NCBI GenBank assembly: GCA_002869335.1
Contig: PKTE01000359.1
Coordinates: forward strand, 1-42,004
DNA: 42,004 nt
Direction: 5' to 3'
Source: Salinivirgaceae bacterium
GTDB taxonomy: Bacteria > Bacteroidota > Bacteroidia > Bacteroidales > Salinivirgaceae
Every line of letters begins with the position of its first letter. Within the stretch, counting starts at the first letter, position 1. Below the pieces are notes generated by a model. That model was not told the origin of the DNA. It ran no database searches and saw only the letters and a list, made by a program, of their open reading frames with translations. This document shows, one piece after another, positions 10,201-18,520 of the stretch. The translations under genes and the position numbers were made by a program.

Positions 10201-11070
10201 ACATACAGTGAATACAGCAACATTATTTATAAAGGTAAAGCAACCATTGAAAATGGAAAATTCCGTTTTGATTTTATAGTACCTATTGATATTGATTACG
10301 AATTTGGAACAGGTAAAATATCTTTTTATGCCGAAAATAATGAAACGGATGCTTACGGACATTTCGATAATTTTATCGTTGGTGGCTCAGACACAACAAA
10401 CGTATCAGACAATAGCGGTCCGGAAATGTCCCTCTTTATGAACGATACAACTTTTATAAACGGAGGAACAGTTGATGAATCTCCAATGCTTATTGCCAAA
10501 TTATTTGACGATTATGGTGTAAATACTACAGGAAATGTAATAGGCCATGACCTTACAGCAACCTTAAATGGCGATATTCTTAATAAAATTGTATTAAATG
10601 ATTTCTACGAAAATGATCTAAATAGCTATCAATCAGGTAAAATTGAATATCAATTAATAAATCTGGAAGAAGGCACACATACACTTGAAGTAAAAGCCTG
10701 GGATATTTTAAATAATTCCTCAACAGAACTCATCGAGTTTATTGTGGCAAATTCAGAAGATGTGGTTTTATCACATGTACTTAACTATCCTAATCCTTTT
10801 ACAACAAAAACAAGTTTTATTTTTGAACACAATCAACCAAATGAAATCATAGATGTTAGAGTACAAGTATTCACTGTTTCAGGTAAGTTGATAAAAACAA
10901 TGGAAACTACCATAAGTGGAACACAATATATGAATAATCCTATCGTTTGGGATGGAAGGGATGACTTTGGTGATCCTATTGGAAGAGGAGTTTATATATA
11001 TAAGGTGAGATTATCCACATCGGATGGAAAAAGTGGAGAAAAATTTGAAAAGCTTGTAATATTACGATAA
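7294..11070 (+). pseudogene. porU: T9SS C25-family sortase PorU, interrupted by in-frame TAA at codon 49
   Basis: The frame opens at ATG 7294 with a signal peptide (MKYLAVILLSFLTINITAQ), meets TAA at 7438-7440, and continues in the same frame to 11070; full length would be 1258 codons. Downstream sequence is clearly PorU: an N-terminal beta domain (WKKISVVESGVYKITY), then the gingipain-like C25 peptidase domain with YTGHGSEER (His765) and MTGSCEVSRYD (Cys798), and a C-terminal T9SS-type domain from about residue 1165 (NYPNPF, WDGRDD, GRGVYIYKV). PorU cleaves the sorting domain from T9SS cargo at the cell surface and attaches the cargo to A-LPS. It works with PorV, encoded next. No ATG lies between the stop and 7702 in this frame; a TTG at 7702 would lose the signal peptide, so restart cannot give an exported protein. 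Nonsense mutation, sequence error or readthrough are all possible. Confidence 0.85.
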
Positions 11071-11084
11071 TTCCAAAAAAAACT

Positions 11085-11092
11085 TAATTTTG
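11085..11092 (+). promoter_or_regulatory. Candidate -7 box upstream of porV
   Basis: TAATTTTG fits TAnnTTTG and ends 19 nt before the porV ATG, implying a short leader. I see no TTG at the expected distance, so porV may also be read from the porU transcript (gap 41 nt). Confidence 0.35.
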
Positions 11093-11111
11093 TACCCTTA
11101 TTGAAAAAAGA

Positions 11112-12299
11112 ATGATGATGAGAATTTTGAAAATTACAGTAGTTTTAACAGTACTTGTTGGATTAAATATCAATGGGGCATTTGCTCAGTACGACTACAA
11201 TGAGTTGCTTTCAGAGAAAGAATATAACCCAATACGAACGGGAGTTCCTTTTTTGATGATAGCACCCGACTCCAGATCAGCAGGAATGGGAGATGCTGGC
11301 GTAGCTACTACACCAGATGAAGCATCTATTTTTTGGAATCCCGCAAAATTAGGTTTCATTGAAAACGATTTTGGAGCTAATGTATCATACACGCCCTGGT
11401 TAAGACAATTAGTAGATGATATTAGCTTATACTACATTTCTAGTCACTACAGAATTGATGAAAATCAAACTATTGGAGCTTCTATCAGATATTTCTCACT
11501 GGGAGACATCCAATTCACGGATGAAAGTGGTAATGAATTAAACACATTTAACCCAAACGAGTTTGCCATTACTGGTTCATATGGACGTAAATTAGGAGAA
11601 TTTTTCTCAATGGGTATTTCAGCTAAATATATCCATTCAAATTTGACAGGATCAAATACTACTACACACCCAGGTAATGCATTTGCTTTCGATTTAGGTA
11701 TGTTCTATACTAAAGAACTCCGGGTAAACGGACAAAATGCACTTATGAACTATGGTATGAGTTTTACTAATATCGGTTCAACAATCAGTTACTCTGACGA
11801 TATTAAAAACTTTCTGCCAATGAACCTTAGACTTGGTGGTGCCTTTATGTATGAGATTGATGAGTATAATTCAATCGGTGCTACTGTTGACTTTAACAAA
11901 CTTTTAGCTCCGACAACGACTTATATTAAAAACGAAGATGATGACTTTATCATTGCTGAGGAAACCACTGATGTATCAGTAGCCACTGCAATTGTAGAAT
12001 CATTTTATGATGCTCCAGGAATCAATGGAATGAGTCCATTTGAAGAAGAGATTAAAGAGATCAATACTTCTGTAGGGATAGAATATTGGTATGATAAAAA
12101 ACTAGCCTTTCGCTCAGGATTCTTTTACGAACCTAAAGAAAAAGGAAATAGAAAATACGTTACAGTTGGAGCAGGATTTAAACTAAATGTTTTTGGAATT
12201 GATGTTGCATACTTGATTCCTACAACTGCCAACAACCCACTTAAAAACACAATTAGATTCAGTTTACTGTTTAATTTTGATGCTATAGCACAACCATAA
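11112..12299 (+). CDS. porV: T9SS outer-membrane protein PorV (LptO)
   Basis: This 395-residue protein has a signal peptide ending GAFAQ, followed by the PorV hallmark region GVPFLMIAPDSRSAGMGDAG and SIFWNPAKLGFIENDFG, then a FadL-like 14-strand beta-barrel pattern to the C-terminus. PorV is an outer-membrane barrel that collects folded T9SS cargo from the SprA translocon and delivers it to PorU for cleavage and anchoring. The gene follows porU by 41 nt, the conserved porU-porV order in Bacteroidota, and is followed after 1 nt by ispF. The start has three consecutive ATG codons (11112, 11115, and 11109 is not in the set), so the first few residues are uncertain. The gene is intact, in contrast to the interrupted porU before it. 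Confidence 0.92.
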   Translation: MMMRILKITVVLTVLVGLNINGAFAQYDYNELLSEKEYNPIRTGVPFLMIAPDSRSAGMGDAGVATTPDEASIFWNPAKLGFIENDFGANVSYTPWLRQLVDDISLYYISSHYRIDENQTIGASIRYFSLGDIQFTDESGNELNTFNPNEFAITGSYGRKLGEFFSMGISAKYIHSNLTGSNTTTHPGNAFAFDLGMFYTKELRVNGQNALMNYGMSFTNIGSTISYSDDIKNFLPMNLRLGGAFMYEIDEYNSIGATVDFNKLLAPTTTYIKNEDDDFIIAEETTDVSVATAIVESFYDAPGINGMSPFEEEIKEINTSVGIEYWYDKKLAFRSGFFYEPKEKGNRKYVTVGAGFKLNVFGIDVAYLIPTTANNPLKNTIRFSLLFNFDAIAQP

Positions 12300-12300
12300 C

Positions 12301-12780
12301 ATGCAAATACGAACAGGATTAGGATATGATGTACACCGCCTAGCACCAGGAGAAACCCTGATACTTGGCGGTGTTTCAGTTCCATACGAATTGGGAACTG
12401 TTGCCCACTCTGATGGAGATGTATTATTGCATGCCATTTCTGATGCCTTATTAGGAGCAGCAGCCCTAAAAGATATCGGGTACCATTTTCCCGATACTGA
12501 TGACCGCTTTAAAGATGCCAATAGTCTTGATTTACTTAAACAGAGCTACCAATTAGTTAAAGCTAAAGGGTTTACCCTAAGTAATATTGATGCAACTATC
12601 GCCATGCAAAGACCCAAGCTCAAGCCATTTATTGACGAAATGTGTGCTAAAATAGCCAATACACTTGGCATTGAAATTGATAGTGTCTCTGTGAAAGCCA
12701 CAACCACAGAAAAATTAGGGTTTGTTGGTAAAGAAGAAGGCATAGAAGCCTTCGCAACAGTTTTAATTATTTCAAAATAA
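12301..12780 (+). CDS. ispF: 2-C-methyl-D-erythritol 2,4-cyclodiphosphate synthase
   Basis: This 159-residue enzyme makes MEcPP in the non-mevalonate isoprenoid pathway. The N-terminal GLGYDVHRL supplies the zinc ligands Asp10 and His12, and AHSDGDVLLHAISDALLGA provides His44 and the conserved aspartates. Also visible are GYHFPDTD near the middle and KATTTEKLGFVGKEEGIEA at the end, which lines the CDP pocket. Length is normal for the family. It begins 1 nt after the porV stop, so it is almost certainly cotranscribed with porV; the function is unrelated to secretion as far as is known. No other MEP pathway genes are in the window. Confidence 0.96.
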   Translation: MQIRTGLGYDVHRLAPGETLILGGVSVPYELGTVAHSDGDVLLHAISDALLGAAALKDIGYHFPDTDDRFKDANSLDLLKQSYQLVKAKGFTLSNIDATIAMQRPKLKPFIDEMCAKIANTLGIEIDSVSVKATTTEKLGFVGKEEGIEAFATVLIISK

Positions 12781-12784
12781 AATA

Positions 12785-13039
12785 ATGATTATTAGATACT
12801 ATTCTACACCGCAATGCAATATCTGCAAATCACTTAAACCCAAAGTAATTGAGTTAGCTAAAAAATACAACATCACTTTTGAATACGTTGATTTAAATGA
12901 GAACGAAGAATTGAAAGGTCAGCTATTACTATTCTCAGTGCCAGCTGTAATCTTTTTTGATGAAGATAGAGAGATGAAAAGGTTTGTGCGTACTTTTGGT
13001 ATTATCGAATTAGAAGATTTTATACAAAGAGTAATGTAA
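12785..13039 (+). CDS. Small thioredoxin/glutaredoxin-like protein
   Basis: This is an 84-residue thioredoxin fold: beta strand MIIRYYSTPQ, the redox motif Cys11-Asn-Ile-Cys14, a helix, FEYVDLNENEEL, and the cis-proline SVPAVIFF loop. It has no signal peptide, so it should act in the cytoplasm as a disulfide reductant. It starts 4 nt after ispF and ends the porU-porV-ispF string. The conserved thioredoxin tryptophan before the CxxC is absent (the residue before Cys11 is Gln, preceded by Pro), which points to the short glutaredoxin-like group. The substrate is unknown. Confidence 0.75.
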   Translation: MIIRYYSTPQCNICKSLKPKVIELAKKYNITFEYVDLNENEELKGQLLLFSVPAVIFFDEDREMKRFVRTFGIIELEDFIQRVM

Positions 13040-13044
13040 TTGAG

Positions 13045-13431
13045 TTATTTTCTACTGTATTCTGAAAATACTGTTTCATTTATACTTCCGCCACTTACCT
13101 GAAATTCGAGTGATATTCCGGTATAATCTGCATTGATTGTACCAGCTCCCTGAATAAAATTATTATCTACTGTTTGTCCATTTATAAGTAATTCAAATCC
13201 ATCAACCTCAACTATAAGTTCTTCGTCATTTCCAGTTCTGTAAAAATTGATAATTTTATATAATGTTGAATCCGATGGCATTCTCTGAATACTAACATTA
13301 TACCTCCTATAAGAAGATACCTCACCATTATCCTCAACAAGCCATTCACCAATTATGGATGAATAATCGTTGTCTTTATCGCAACTAAAAACAACAAATA
13401 AGGAAATTATTAATATCGCCAGTAATCTCAT
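13045..13431 (-). CDS. Putative small lipoprotein of unknown function
   Basis: This 128-residue protein begins with a lipoprotein signal (MRLLAILIISLFVVFSC, Cys17). The mature part is predicted strand-rich (IIGEWLVEDNG, TLYKIINFYRTGNDEELIV, GAGTINADYTGISLEFQVSG), like the small lipocalin-type lipoproteins of Bacteroidota that start with a GEW motif. I chose ATG 13431; a longer reading from 13521 would run through the hutU terminator hairpin and lacks a signal. It converges with the thioredoxin-like gene, 5 nt apart. I do not recognise a specific family. Confidence 0.65.
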   Translation of the reverse strand: MRLLAILIISLFVVFSCDKDNDYSSIIGEWLVEDNGEVSSYRRYNVSIQRMPSDSTLYKIINFYRTGNDEELIVEVDGFELLINGQTVDNNFIQGAGTINADYTGISLEFQVSGGSINETVFSEYSRK

Positions 13432-13495
13432 AATTAATATTTTATTAGTGTGAATATAAGAAAAAAAAATGAGACAATAACTATCCAAAATAAAA

Positions 13496-13521
13496 ATGGA
13501 GTCATAAAAATATGACTCCAT
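13496..13521 (-). terminator. Rho-independent terminator downstream of hutU
   Basis: A perfect 11-bp stem (ATGGAGTCATA / TATGACTCCAT) with a four-base loop is followed on the minus strand by TTTTTATTTT. It lies 22 nt past the urocanate hydratase stop. Confidence 0.8.
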
Positions 13522-13543
13522 TCACTATTTTATATAATGTCTT

Positions 13544-15550
13544 TTATATTAGGTTATCGATTAGTTTGTCATCTGCATGATTTGGCAAAGTTACCTTTAA
13601 TCGAGGCTCCTGCTCCATGGCTCTTTTTATAGCAAACTCAGCACCTTCATTCCTTGCCCAGCTTCTACGTGAGATACCATTATTAACATCCCAATGAAGC
13701 ATCATTTTAAGTCTTCGGTCGGCGTCATCAGATCCATCTAGCAGCATACCAAAACCACCATTAATTACTTCACCCCAACCTACTCCACCACCATTGTGGA
13801 TAGAAATCCAGGTGGCGCCTCGGAAACCGTCTCCTATTACATTATGAATAGCCATATCTGCAGTAAACTGAGAACCATCATAAATATTTGAAGTTTCACG
13901 GAAAGTTGAATCTGTACCAGAAACATCATGATGGTCGCGACCTAATACTACCGGCCCAATCTTACCCTCTTTAATTGCATTATTAAAAGCCTCAGCAATT
14001 TTTATACGTCCCTCGTCATCGGCATAAAGAATACGAGCTTGCGAACCTACAACCAGTTTATTTTCTTGAGCCCCTTTAATCCATTGGATATTATCAGCCA
14101 TTTGCTGTTGAATTTCTTTAGGAGAATTCTTTCTTATCTCATCCAAAACTTCACTTGCTACTCTGTCTGTAGCTTCTAAGTCCTCTGGCTTTCCTGATGT
14201 ACAAACCCAACGGAATGGACCAAATCCATAGTCAAAACACATTGGTCCCATTATATCCTGAACATATGATGGATACTTAAAGTCAATGCCATTTGCGGCC
14301 ATAATATCAGCTCCTGCCCTGCTCGATTCCAACAAGAAAGCATTTCCATAATCAAAGAAATACATACCAATATCTACAAGTCTATTAATTGCGGCTACTT
14401 GTCTGCGCAATGATTCCTGAACCTTTTCTTTAAACTTTTCAGGATCTTCTGCCATCATTTTGTTTGATTCTTCAAAGGATACTCCTACTGGATAATATCC
14501 ACCTGCCCATGGATTATGTAATGAGGTTTGGTCAGAACCCATATCAACATATATATTTCTTTCCACCATTCGCTCCCACAATTCAACTATATTACCGAGA
14601 AAGGCGATTGAATGAGCTTCTTTTTTATTTTGATATTCGATGGCAGTATCAATTGTTTTATCGACATCTTCTATAACTTCATCTACCCAACCTTGCTCAT
14701 GACGCTTATAAGCTGCATCAGGATTAACTTCGGCTGTAATGCTTACAACACCAGCAATATTTCCAGCTTTTGGTTGAGCACCGCTCATACCTCCCAAACC
14801 AGCAGTAACAAAAAGACGAGGTTTTGATGCATCACCTTTATGTGCAATCATTCTGGAAGCATTCAAAACAGTAATAGTAGTACCATGAACAATTCCTTGT
14901 GGTCCGATATACATGTATGATCCAGCGGTCATTTGCCCATACTGCGTAACCCCAAGGGCATTAAATTTCTCCCAATCATCTGGTTTTGAATAATTAGGAA
15001 TCATCATACCATTCGTTACTACTACCCGTGGCGCATCTTTATGTGAAGGATACAATCCCATCGGGTGACCTGAATACATTACCAAAGTTTGCTCATTTGT
15101 CATTTCTGACAAATATTTCATAGCTAAACGGTATTGCGCCCAATTTTGAAAAACAGCTCCATTTCCTCCGTAAGTAATCAATTCATGTGGATGCTGAGCC
15201 ACAGCAGGATCCAGATTATTTTGAATCATCAACATAATAGCTGCAGCCTGCTTGCATTTTGCAGGATACCAATCAATTGGTCTGGCTTTCATCTCATAGT
15301 CAGGACGAAACCTGTACATATAAATTCGGCCATATTTCTCCAATTCTTCAGCAAATTCAGGAGCCAATTCAGCATGAAAAGACACATCAAAATAGCGAAG
15401 CGCATTTCTCAATGCAAGTTTTTTCTCTTCCTTTGATAAAATCTCCTTACGCTTTGGCGCATGATTAGCTTTTGGATCATATTCTTTTTTAGAAGGCAGA
15501 TTAGACGGGATACCCTCTATCAATAATTGTTGAAAATCTTCTTTAGTCAT
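13544..15550 (-). CDS. hutU: Urocanate hydratase (long form)
   Basis: This 668-residue urocanase converts urocanate to imidazolone propionate, the second step of histidine degradation, with tightly bound NAD used as an electrophile. Visible landmarks are HPHELITYGGNGAVFQNW near residue 115, MYSGHPMGLYPS, the NAD-fold stretch FVTAGLGGMSGAQPKA, DQTSLHNPWAGGYYPVG, and the active-site region FGPFRWVCTSGKPEDL. The end block GDGFRGATWISIHNGGGVGWGE is also conserved. The protein is about 110 residues longer than the ~550-residue enzyme of Bacillus or Pseudomonas and resembles the longer type found in animals and many Bacteroidota. No hutH, hutI or formiminotransferase gene is adjacent, so this is an isolated hut gene here. 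A TACTTTTG box (minus strand, 15570-15577) is a likely -7 element. Confidence 0.95.
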   Translation of the reverse strand: MTKEDFQQLLIEGIPSNLPSKKEYDPKANHAPKRKEILSKEEKKLALRNALRYFDVSFHAELAPEFAEELEKYGRIYMYRFRPDYEMKARPIDWYPAKCKQAAAIMLMIQNNLDPAVAQHPHELITYGGNGAVFQNWAQYRLAMKYLSEMTNEQTLVMYSGHPMGLYPSHKDAPRVVVTNGMMIPNYSKPDDWEKFNALGVTQYGQMTAGSYMYIGPQGIVHGTTITVLNASRMIAHKGDASKPRLFVTAGLGGMSGAQPKAGNIAGVVSITAEVNPDAAYKRHEQGWVDEVIEDVDKTIDTAIEYQNKKEAHSIAFLGNIVELWERMVERNIYVDMGSDQTSLHNPWAGGYYPVGVSFEESNKMMAEDPEKFKEKVQESLRRQVAAINRLVDIGMYFFDYGNAFLLESSRAGADIMAANGIDFKYPSYVQDIMGPMCFDYGFGPFRWVCTSGKPEDLEATDRVASEVLDEIRKNSPKEIQQQMADNIQWIKGAQENKLVVGSQARILYADDEGRIKIAEAFNNAIKEGKIGPVVLGRDHHDVSGTDSTFRETSNIYDGSQFTADMAIHNVIGDGFRGATWISIHNGGGVGWGEVINGGFGMLLDGSDDADRRLKMMLHWDVNNGISRRSWARNEGAEFAIKRAMEQEPRLKVTLPNHADDKLIDNLI

Positions 15551-15569
15551 AGCGATAATTTTTCTAGCG

Positions 15570-15577
15570 CAAAAGTA
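15570..15577 (-). promoter_or_regulatory. Candidate -7 box of hutU
   Basis: Minus-strand TACTTTTG matches TAnnTTTG and lies 19 nt upstream of the hutU ATG. No TTG is found 19 nt further upstream. Confidence 0.4.
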
Positions 15578-15640
15578 TCAAAAATCCAGTTATTTAAAAC
15601 TGTCAAAAGTCAGTAAATTGAAATTGCTCCCAACATAAAT

Positions 15641-15671
15641 TTTGGCAATAAAATAACATAAGGTATCTTTC
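15641..15671 (+). promoter_or_regulatory. Promoter of the PIF1-like helicase gene
   Basis: TTTG, then exactly 19 nt, then TATCTTTC, a close match to the Bacteroidota TTTG/TAnnTTTG pattern. The -7 box ends 19 nt before the ATG at 15691. Confidence 0.6.
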
Positions 15672-15690
15672 GGCACCAAAACAAGCAAAA

Positions 15691-17910
15691 ATGAGCGAAA
15701 ACAAATTAATTGAAATTGCTGCTAAGTATATCAATAGTACAAATAGAAATATTTTTCTTACAGGAAAAGCCGGAACAGGTAAAACTACATTCTTAAGAGA
15801 TATCACAAAAAAAACTCATAAAAATACTATCGTTGCAGCTCCTACAGGTATTGCAGCAATTAACGCTGGTGGTGTAACCTTACACTCATTGTTTCAACTA
15901 CCTTTTGGCACATTTATCCCTGACAGTAAAATACCTCAAGCTTCCTCTCATTTTGAATTGAACAGCAAAGCAACGCTTATCAAAAACTTGAAGCTCAATA
16001 AAGCTAAAAGGCAATTAATATACAGCATCGAGCTACTAATAATTGATGAAGTAAGTATGCTAAGGGCTGATATCCTGGATGCAATAGATACCGTATTAAA
16101 ATATATCAAACGAAATAAACATGCTTTTGGAGGCATTCAAATTCTTTTTATTGGGGACTTATTGCAATTGCCTCCAGTAGTAAAGCAAGATGAATGGAAC
16201 TTACTTAAAAGCTATTATGACAATTTATACTTTTTCAATGCTTTGGCTCTAAAAGAAGAAAAACCAATACACATTGAACTGGAAAAAGTTTATAGGCAAG
16301 AAGACCAGGATTTTATTGACATACTTAACAACTTAAGAAATAACAAACTCACAGACAAAGACATAGAAATTTTAAATAATCACTACAAGCCCTCACCAAA
16401 TCTCAACGAAGATGCAATTTTCATCACTACTCATAACCGTAAAGCTGATAGCATAAATGAAAAAGAGCTAAATAAGTTAACCGGCAGCTCACAAACTTAC
16501 GAAGCCTCCATAAAAAAAGATTTCAATGAATCACAATACCCTATAGATCCTAATATAACACTTAAAAAAGGGGCTAAGGTGATGTTCATTAAAAATGACT
16601 ATTCTGGGGAGCAAAGGTACTTTAATGGAAAAATCGGAACTGTAATTGAACTTGACGATGACGGTCCTGTAGTTGAATTTTCTGATGGCACAGATCCATT
16701 TATTGTTGAACCGTATACATGGGAGAATAAAAGATTTAAGCTCAACAAAGAAACAAATGAAATTGAAACTACGGTTAAGGGTACTTTCACACATTTGCCA
16801 CTTAAATTAGCATGGGCTGTAACTGTTCATAAAAGCCAGGGACTCACATTTGACAAAGCCATAATTGATGTATCAGAAGCATTTGCTCCGGGTCAAATTT
16901 ATGTTGCATTATCGCGCTTAAGATCATTGAATGGCCTTATTTTAAATGCTCCAATTAAGGGAAGAACTCATGACTTTGAAGATGCAATTATTGATTTCAG
17001 CAAGGAAAAGCTAGATTCTGGAATACTGGAAAAAAACTTTAAACCTGATGCATGGAACTATATTGTTTCTTATGCAAAAGAAGCTTTTAATCTTGAAAAC
17101 CTATATTATCAGTTTAAAAACCACGAGGAAAGCTATAATAAATCAACTATTCATTCCAAAAAACAACAATATAAATCTTGGGCAACAGATACAAAGAAAA
17201 GTATTCTCCCATATAAAACAACGGGAGAAAAATTCATTCAGAAAATAAATCAAATTGATTATAATTTTAATGAAAACAATACTGCATGGTTAGTTGAAAA
17301 AATTGATGGCGGTGCTAAATATTTCAATGAGAATTTATCGTTTATAGTTAAATCAATACAGGACCATGCAAAAGAGATAAACGAACAAACAGGCGTGAAA
17401 GCCTATCTAAAGGAGCTTGAAAATCTTGAACTCGCAATTAATTCGCAGATTGAAAAGTTTAATAAAGCCAAAGTATTTACAAAATCATTCATTGAAAACA
17501 CCATACCAAACAAGGCAACATTTTCAAAAGAAAAAAGAGAATCTGATTCAAATAATCCATATGCACCGAAAAAAAAGCAAAAAACACCCTCACATCAAGT
17601 CTCGTTCAATATGTACAAAGACAATATGAGCATTGAAGAGATTGCTGAAGCAAGAAATATGTCACACATTACCATTGAAGGTCATCTGGCAGAACATATT
17701 GAATCAGGAGAAATTGAATATACTGAGCTAATTGAGGAAGAAACTTATCAGCTAATTAAAAAAGCAACTGAAACATTAAAGACATATCACCTCACTCCGA
17801 TAAAAAAAGCTATTAGCAATGATTACAGTTTCAGCGATATAAAAATTGTAATTGCTGCTTTGAAAGCAAAAAAAATGTATAGAGAAGAATTTAGGAATAA
17901 ATCTGATTAA
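15691..17910 (+). CDS. PIF1-like AAA helicase with C-terminal helix-turn-helix domain
   Basis: This is a 739-residue cytoplasmic helicase of superfamily 1. It has Walker A TGKAGTGKTTFL (Lys31), the APTGIAAINAGGVTLHSLF motif, Walker B LLIIDEVSML (Asp119, Glu120), GGIQILFIGDLLQLPPV, and the C-terminal helicase motifs KKGAKVMFIKND and VHKSQGLTFDKAIID plus IYVALSRLRSL. That set is typical of PIF1/RecD-like 5'-3' helicases. The last ~120 residues are lysine-rich and contain a winged-helix/HTH_40-type unit (MSIEEIAEARNMSHITIEGHL), which in related proteins lies behind helicase domains. A likely role is DNA repair or replication-fork maintenance. It stands alone with its own promoter and shares a terminator with the convergent regulator gene. 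Confidence 0.9.
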   Translation: MSENKLIEIAAKYINSTNRNIFLTGKAGTGKTTFLRDITKKTHKNTIVAAPTGIAAINAGGVTLHSLFQLPFGTFIPDSKIPQASSHFELNSKATLIKNLKLNKAKRQLIYSIELLIIDEVSMLRADILDAIDTVLKYIKRNKHAFGGIQILFIGDLLQLPPVVKQDEWNLLKSYYDNLYFFNALALKEEKPIHIELEKVYRQEDQDFIDILNNLRNNKLTDKDIEILNNHYKPSPNLNEDAIFITTHNRKADSINEKELNKLTGSSQTYEASIKKDFNESQYPIDPNITLKKGAKVMFIKNDYSGEQRYFNGKIGTVIELDDDGPVVEFSDGTDPFIVEPYTWENKRFKLNKETNEIETTVKGTFTHLPLKLAWAVTVHKSQGLTFDKAIIDVSEAFAPGQIYVALSRLRSLNGLILNAPIKGRTHDFEDAIIDFSKEKLDSGILEKNFKPDAWNYIVSYAKEAFNLENLYYQFKNHEESYNKSTIHSKKQQYKSWATDTKKSILPYKTTGEKFIQKINQIDYNFNENNTAWLVEKIDGGAKYFNENLSFIVKSIQDHAKEINEQTGVKAYLKELENLELAINSQIEKFNKAKVFTKSFIENTIPNKATFSKEKRESDSNNPYAPKKKQKTPSHQVSFNMYKDNMSIEEIAEARNMSHITIEGHLAEHIESGEIEYTELIEEETYQLIKKATETLKTYHLTPIKKAISNDYSFSDIKIVIAALKAKKMYREEFRNKSD

Positions 17911-17914
17911 AAAA

Positions 17915-17942
17915 AGAGCGATCTCAAATTCCTGATCGCTCT
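17915..17942. terminator. Bidirectional terminator between helicase and CheY-like gene
   Basis: A 9-bp perfect inverted repeat (AGAGCGATC / GATCGCTCT) with a 10-nt loop sits between two convergent genes, 4 nt past the helicase stop and 18 nt past the regulator stop. An A run precedes it, giving a T run on the minus strand. Confidence 0.75.
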
Positions 17943-17960
17943 AAATATATAGAACATATA

Positions 17961-18326
17961 TTATCGTAAAACTTTCTTAATAGCTGCTTTCAATTTATCT
18001 GGAACAAATGGCTTAATGATCCATCCAGTAGCTCCGGCCTCTTTTGCCATAAGCTTTTTCTCGGTTTGAGATTCCGTAGTAAGAAACAAGATAGGAATTG
18101 TCTTATAGTGTTCGCTATTTCGAACATCTTTAATAAACTCAATTCCATCTTTATGCGGCATATGAAGATCTGTTATCACCAAATCAATATGGCGTCCATC
18201 AATAAATTTTCCCGCATCTACACCGTCTTTTCCGATCATAACCGAATATCCCTCTGTTTTTAGGGTGAAACTAATTAGCTCGCGGATACTCTCTGAATCG
18301 TCAACAATTAAAATATTTTTACTCAT
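17961..18326 (-). CDS. Single-domain CheY-like response regulator
   Basis: This 121-residue receiver domain has no output domain. The acidic pocket is Asp9/Asp10, the phosphoacceptor is Asp53 (VITDLHMPHKDG), the switch residues are Thr83/Thr84 and the conserved lysine is Lys105 in IIKPF. Such proteins pass phosphoryl signals by protein-protein contact, as in chemotaxis or phosphorelays. No kinase gene is adjacent; the nearest is the hybrid kinase at 31-34 kb, and no link is evident. A very good promoter lies upstream. Confidence 0.93.
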   Translation of the reverse strand: MSKNILIVDDSESIRELISFTLKTEGYSVMIGKDGVDAGKFIDGRHIDLVITDLHMPHKDGIEFIKDVRNSEHYKTIPILFLTTESQTEKKLMAKEAGATGWIIKPFVPDKLKAAIKKVLR

Positions 18327-18346
18327 AAAGTTTAATTTATCTTATT

Positions 18347-18377
18347 CAAAATTAAACTAAATATCACAATTCACAAA
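18347..18377 (-). promoter_or_regulatory. Promoter of the CheY-like regulator gene
   Basis: On the minus strand TTTG is followed after exactly 19 nt by TAATTTTG, a full match to the Bacteroidota consensus. The -7 box ends 20 nt before the ATG at 18326. Confidence 0.65.
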
Positions 18378-18434
18378 TAACATATTAAGACTCAAAACAT
18401 GATTTTTATCCATATTCATTGTAACTTATTTATT

Positions 18435-18442
18435 TACTTTTG
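18435..18442 (+). promoter_or_regulatory. Candidate -7 box upstream of the porin/OpuAC-like pair
   Basis: TACTTTTG matches TAnnTTTG about 80 nt before the porin ATG. The nearest TTG is only 13 nt upstream, so the -33 part is weak. The roughly 190-nt gap shows no other clear feature. Confidence 0.35.
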
Positions 18443-18520
18443 CGAAAACAAATCTATAGTATCAAGTTGACAAACTTAAGAACCAATAAACACCAACCAA
18501 CTTTAAAACCATAAGTTACT

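Noticed and set aside
7702-11070. PorU starting at TTG 7702 as an intact gene
   Set aside because: This removes the signal peptide and part of the N-terminal domain, and recognisable coding sequence lies upstream in the same frame back to ATG 7294.
13432-13521. N-terminal extension of the small lipoprotein to 13521
   Set aside because: It would run through the hutU terminator hairpin and put the lipoprotein signal internally.
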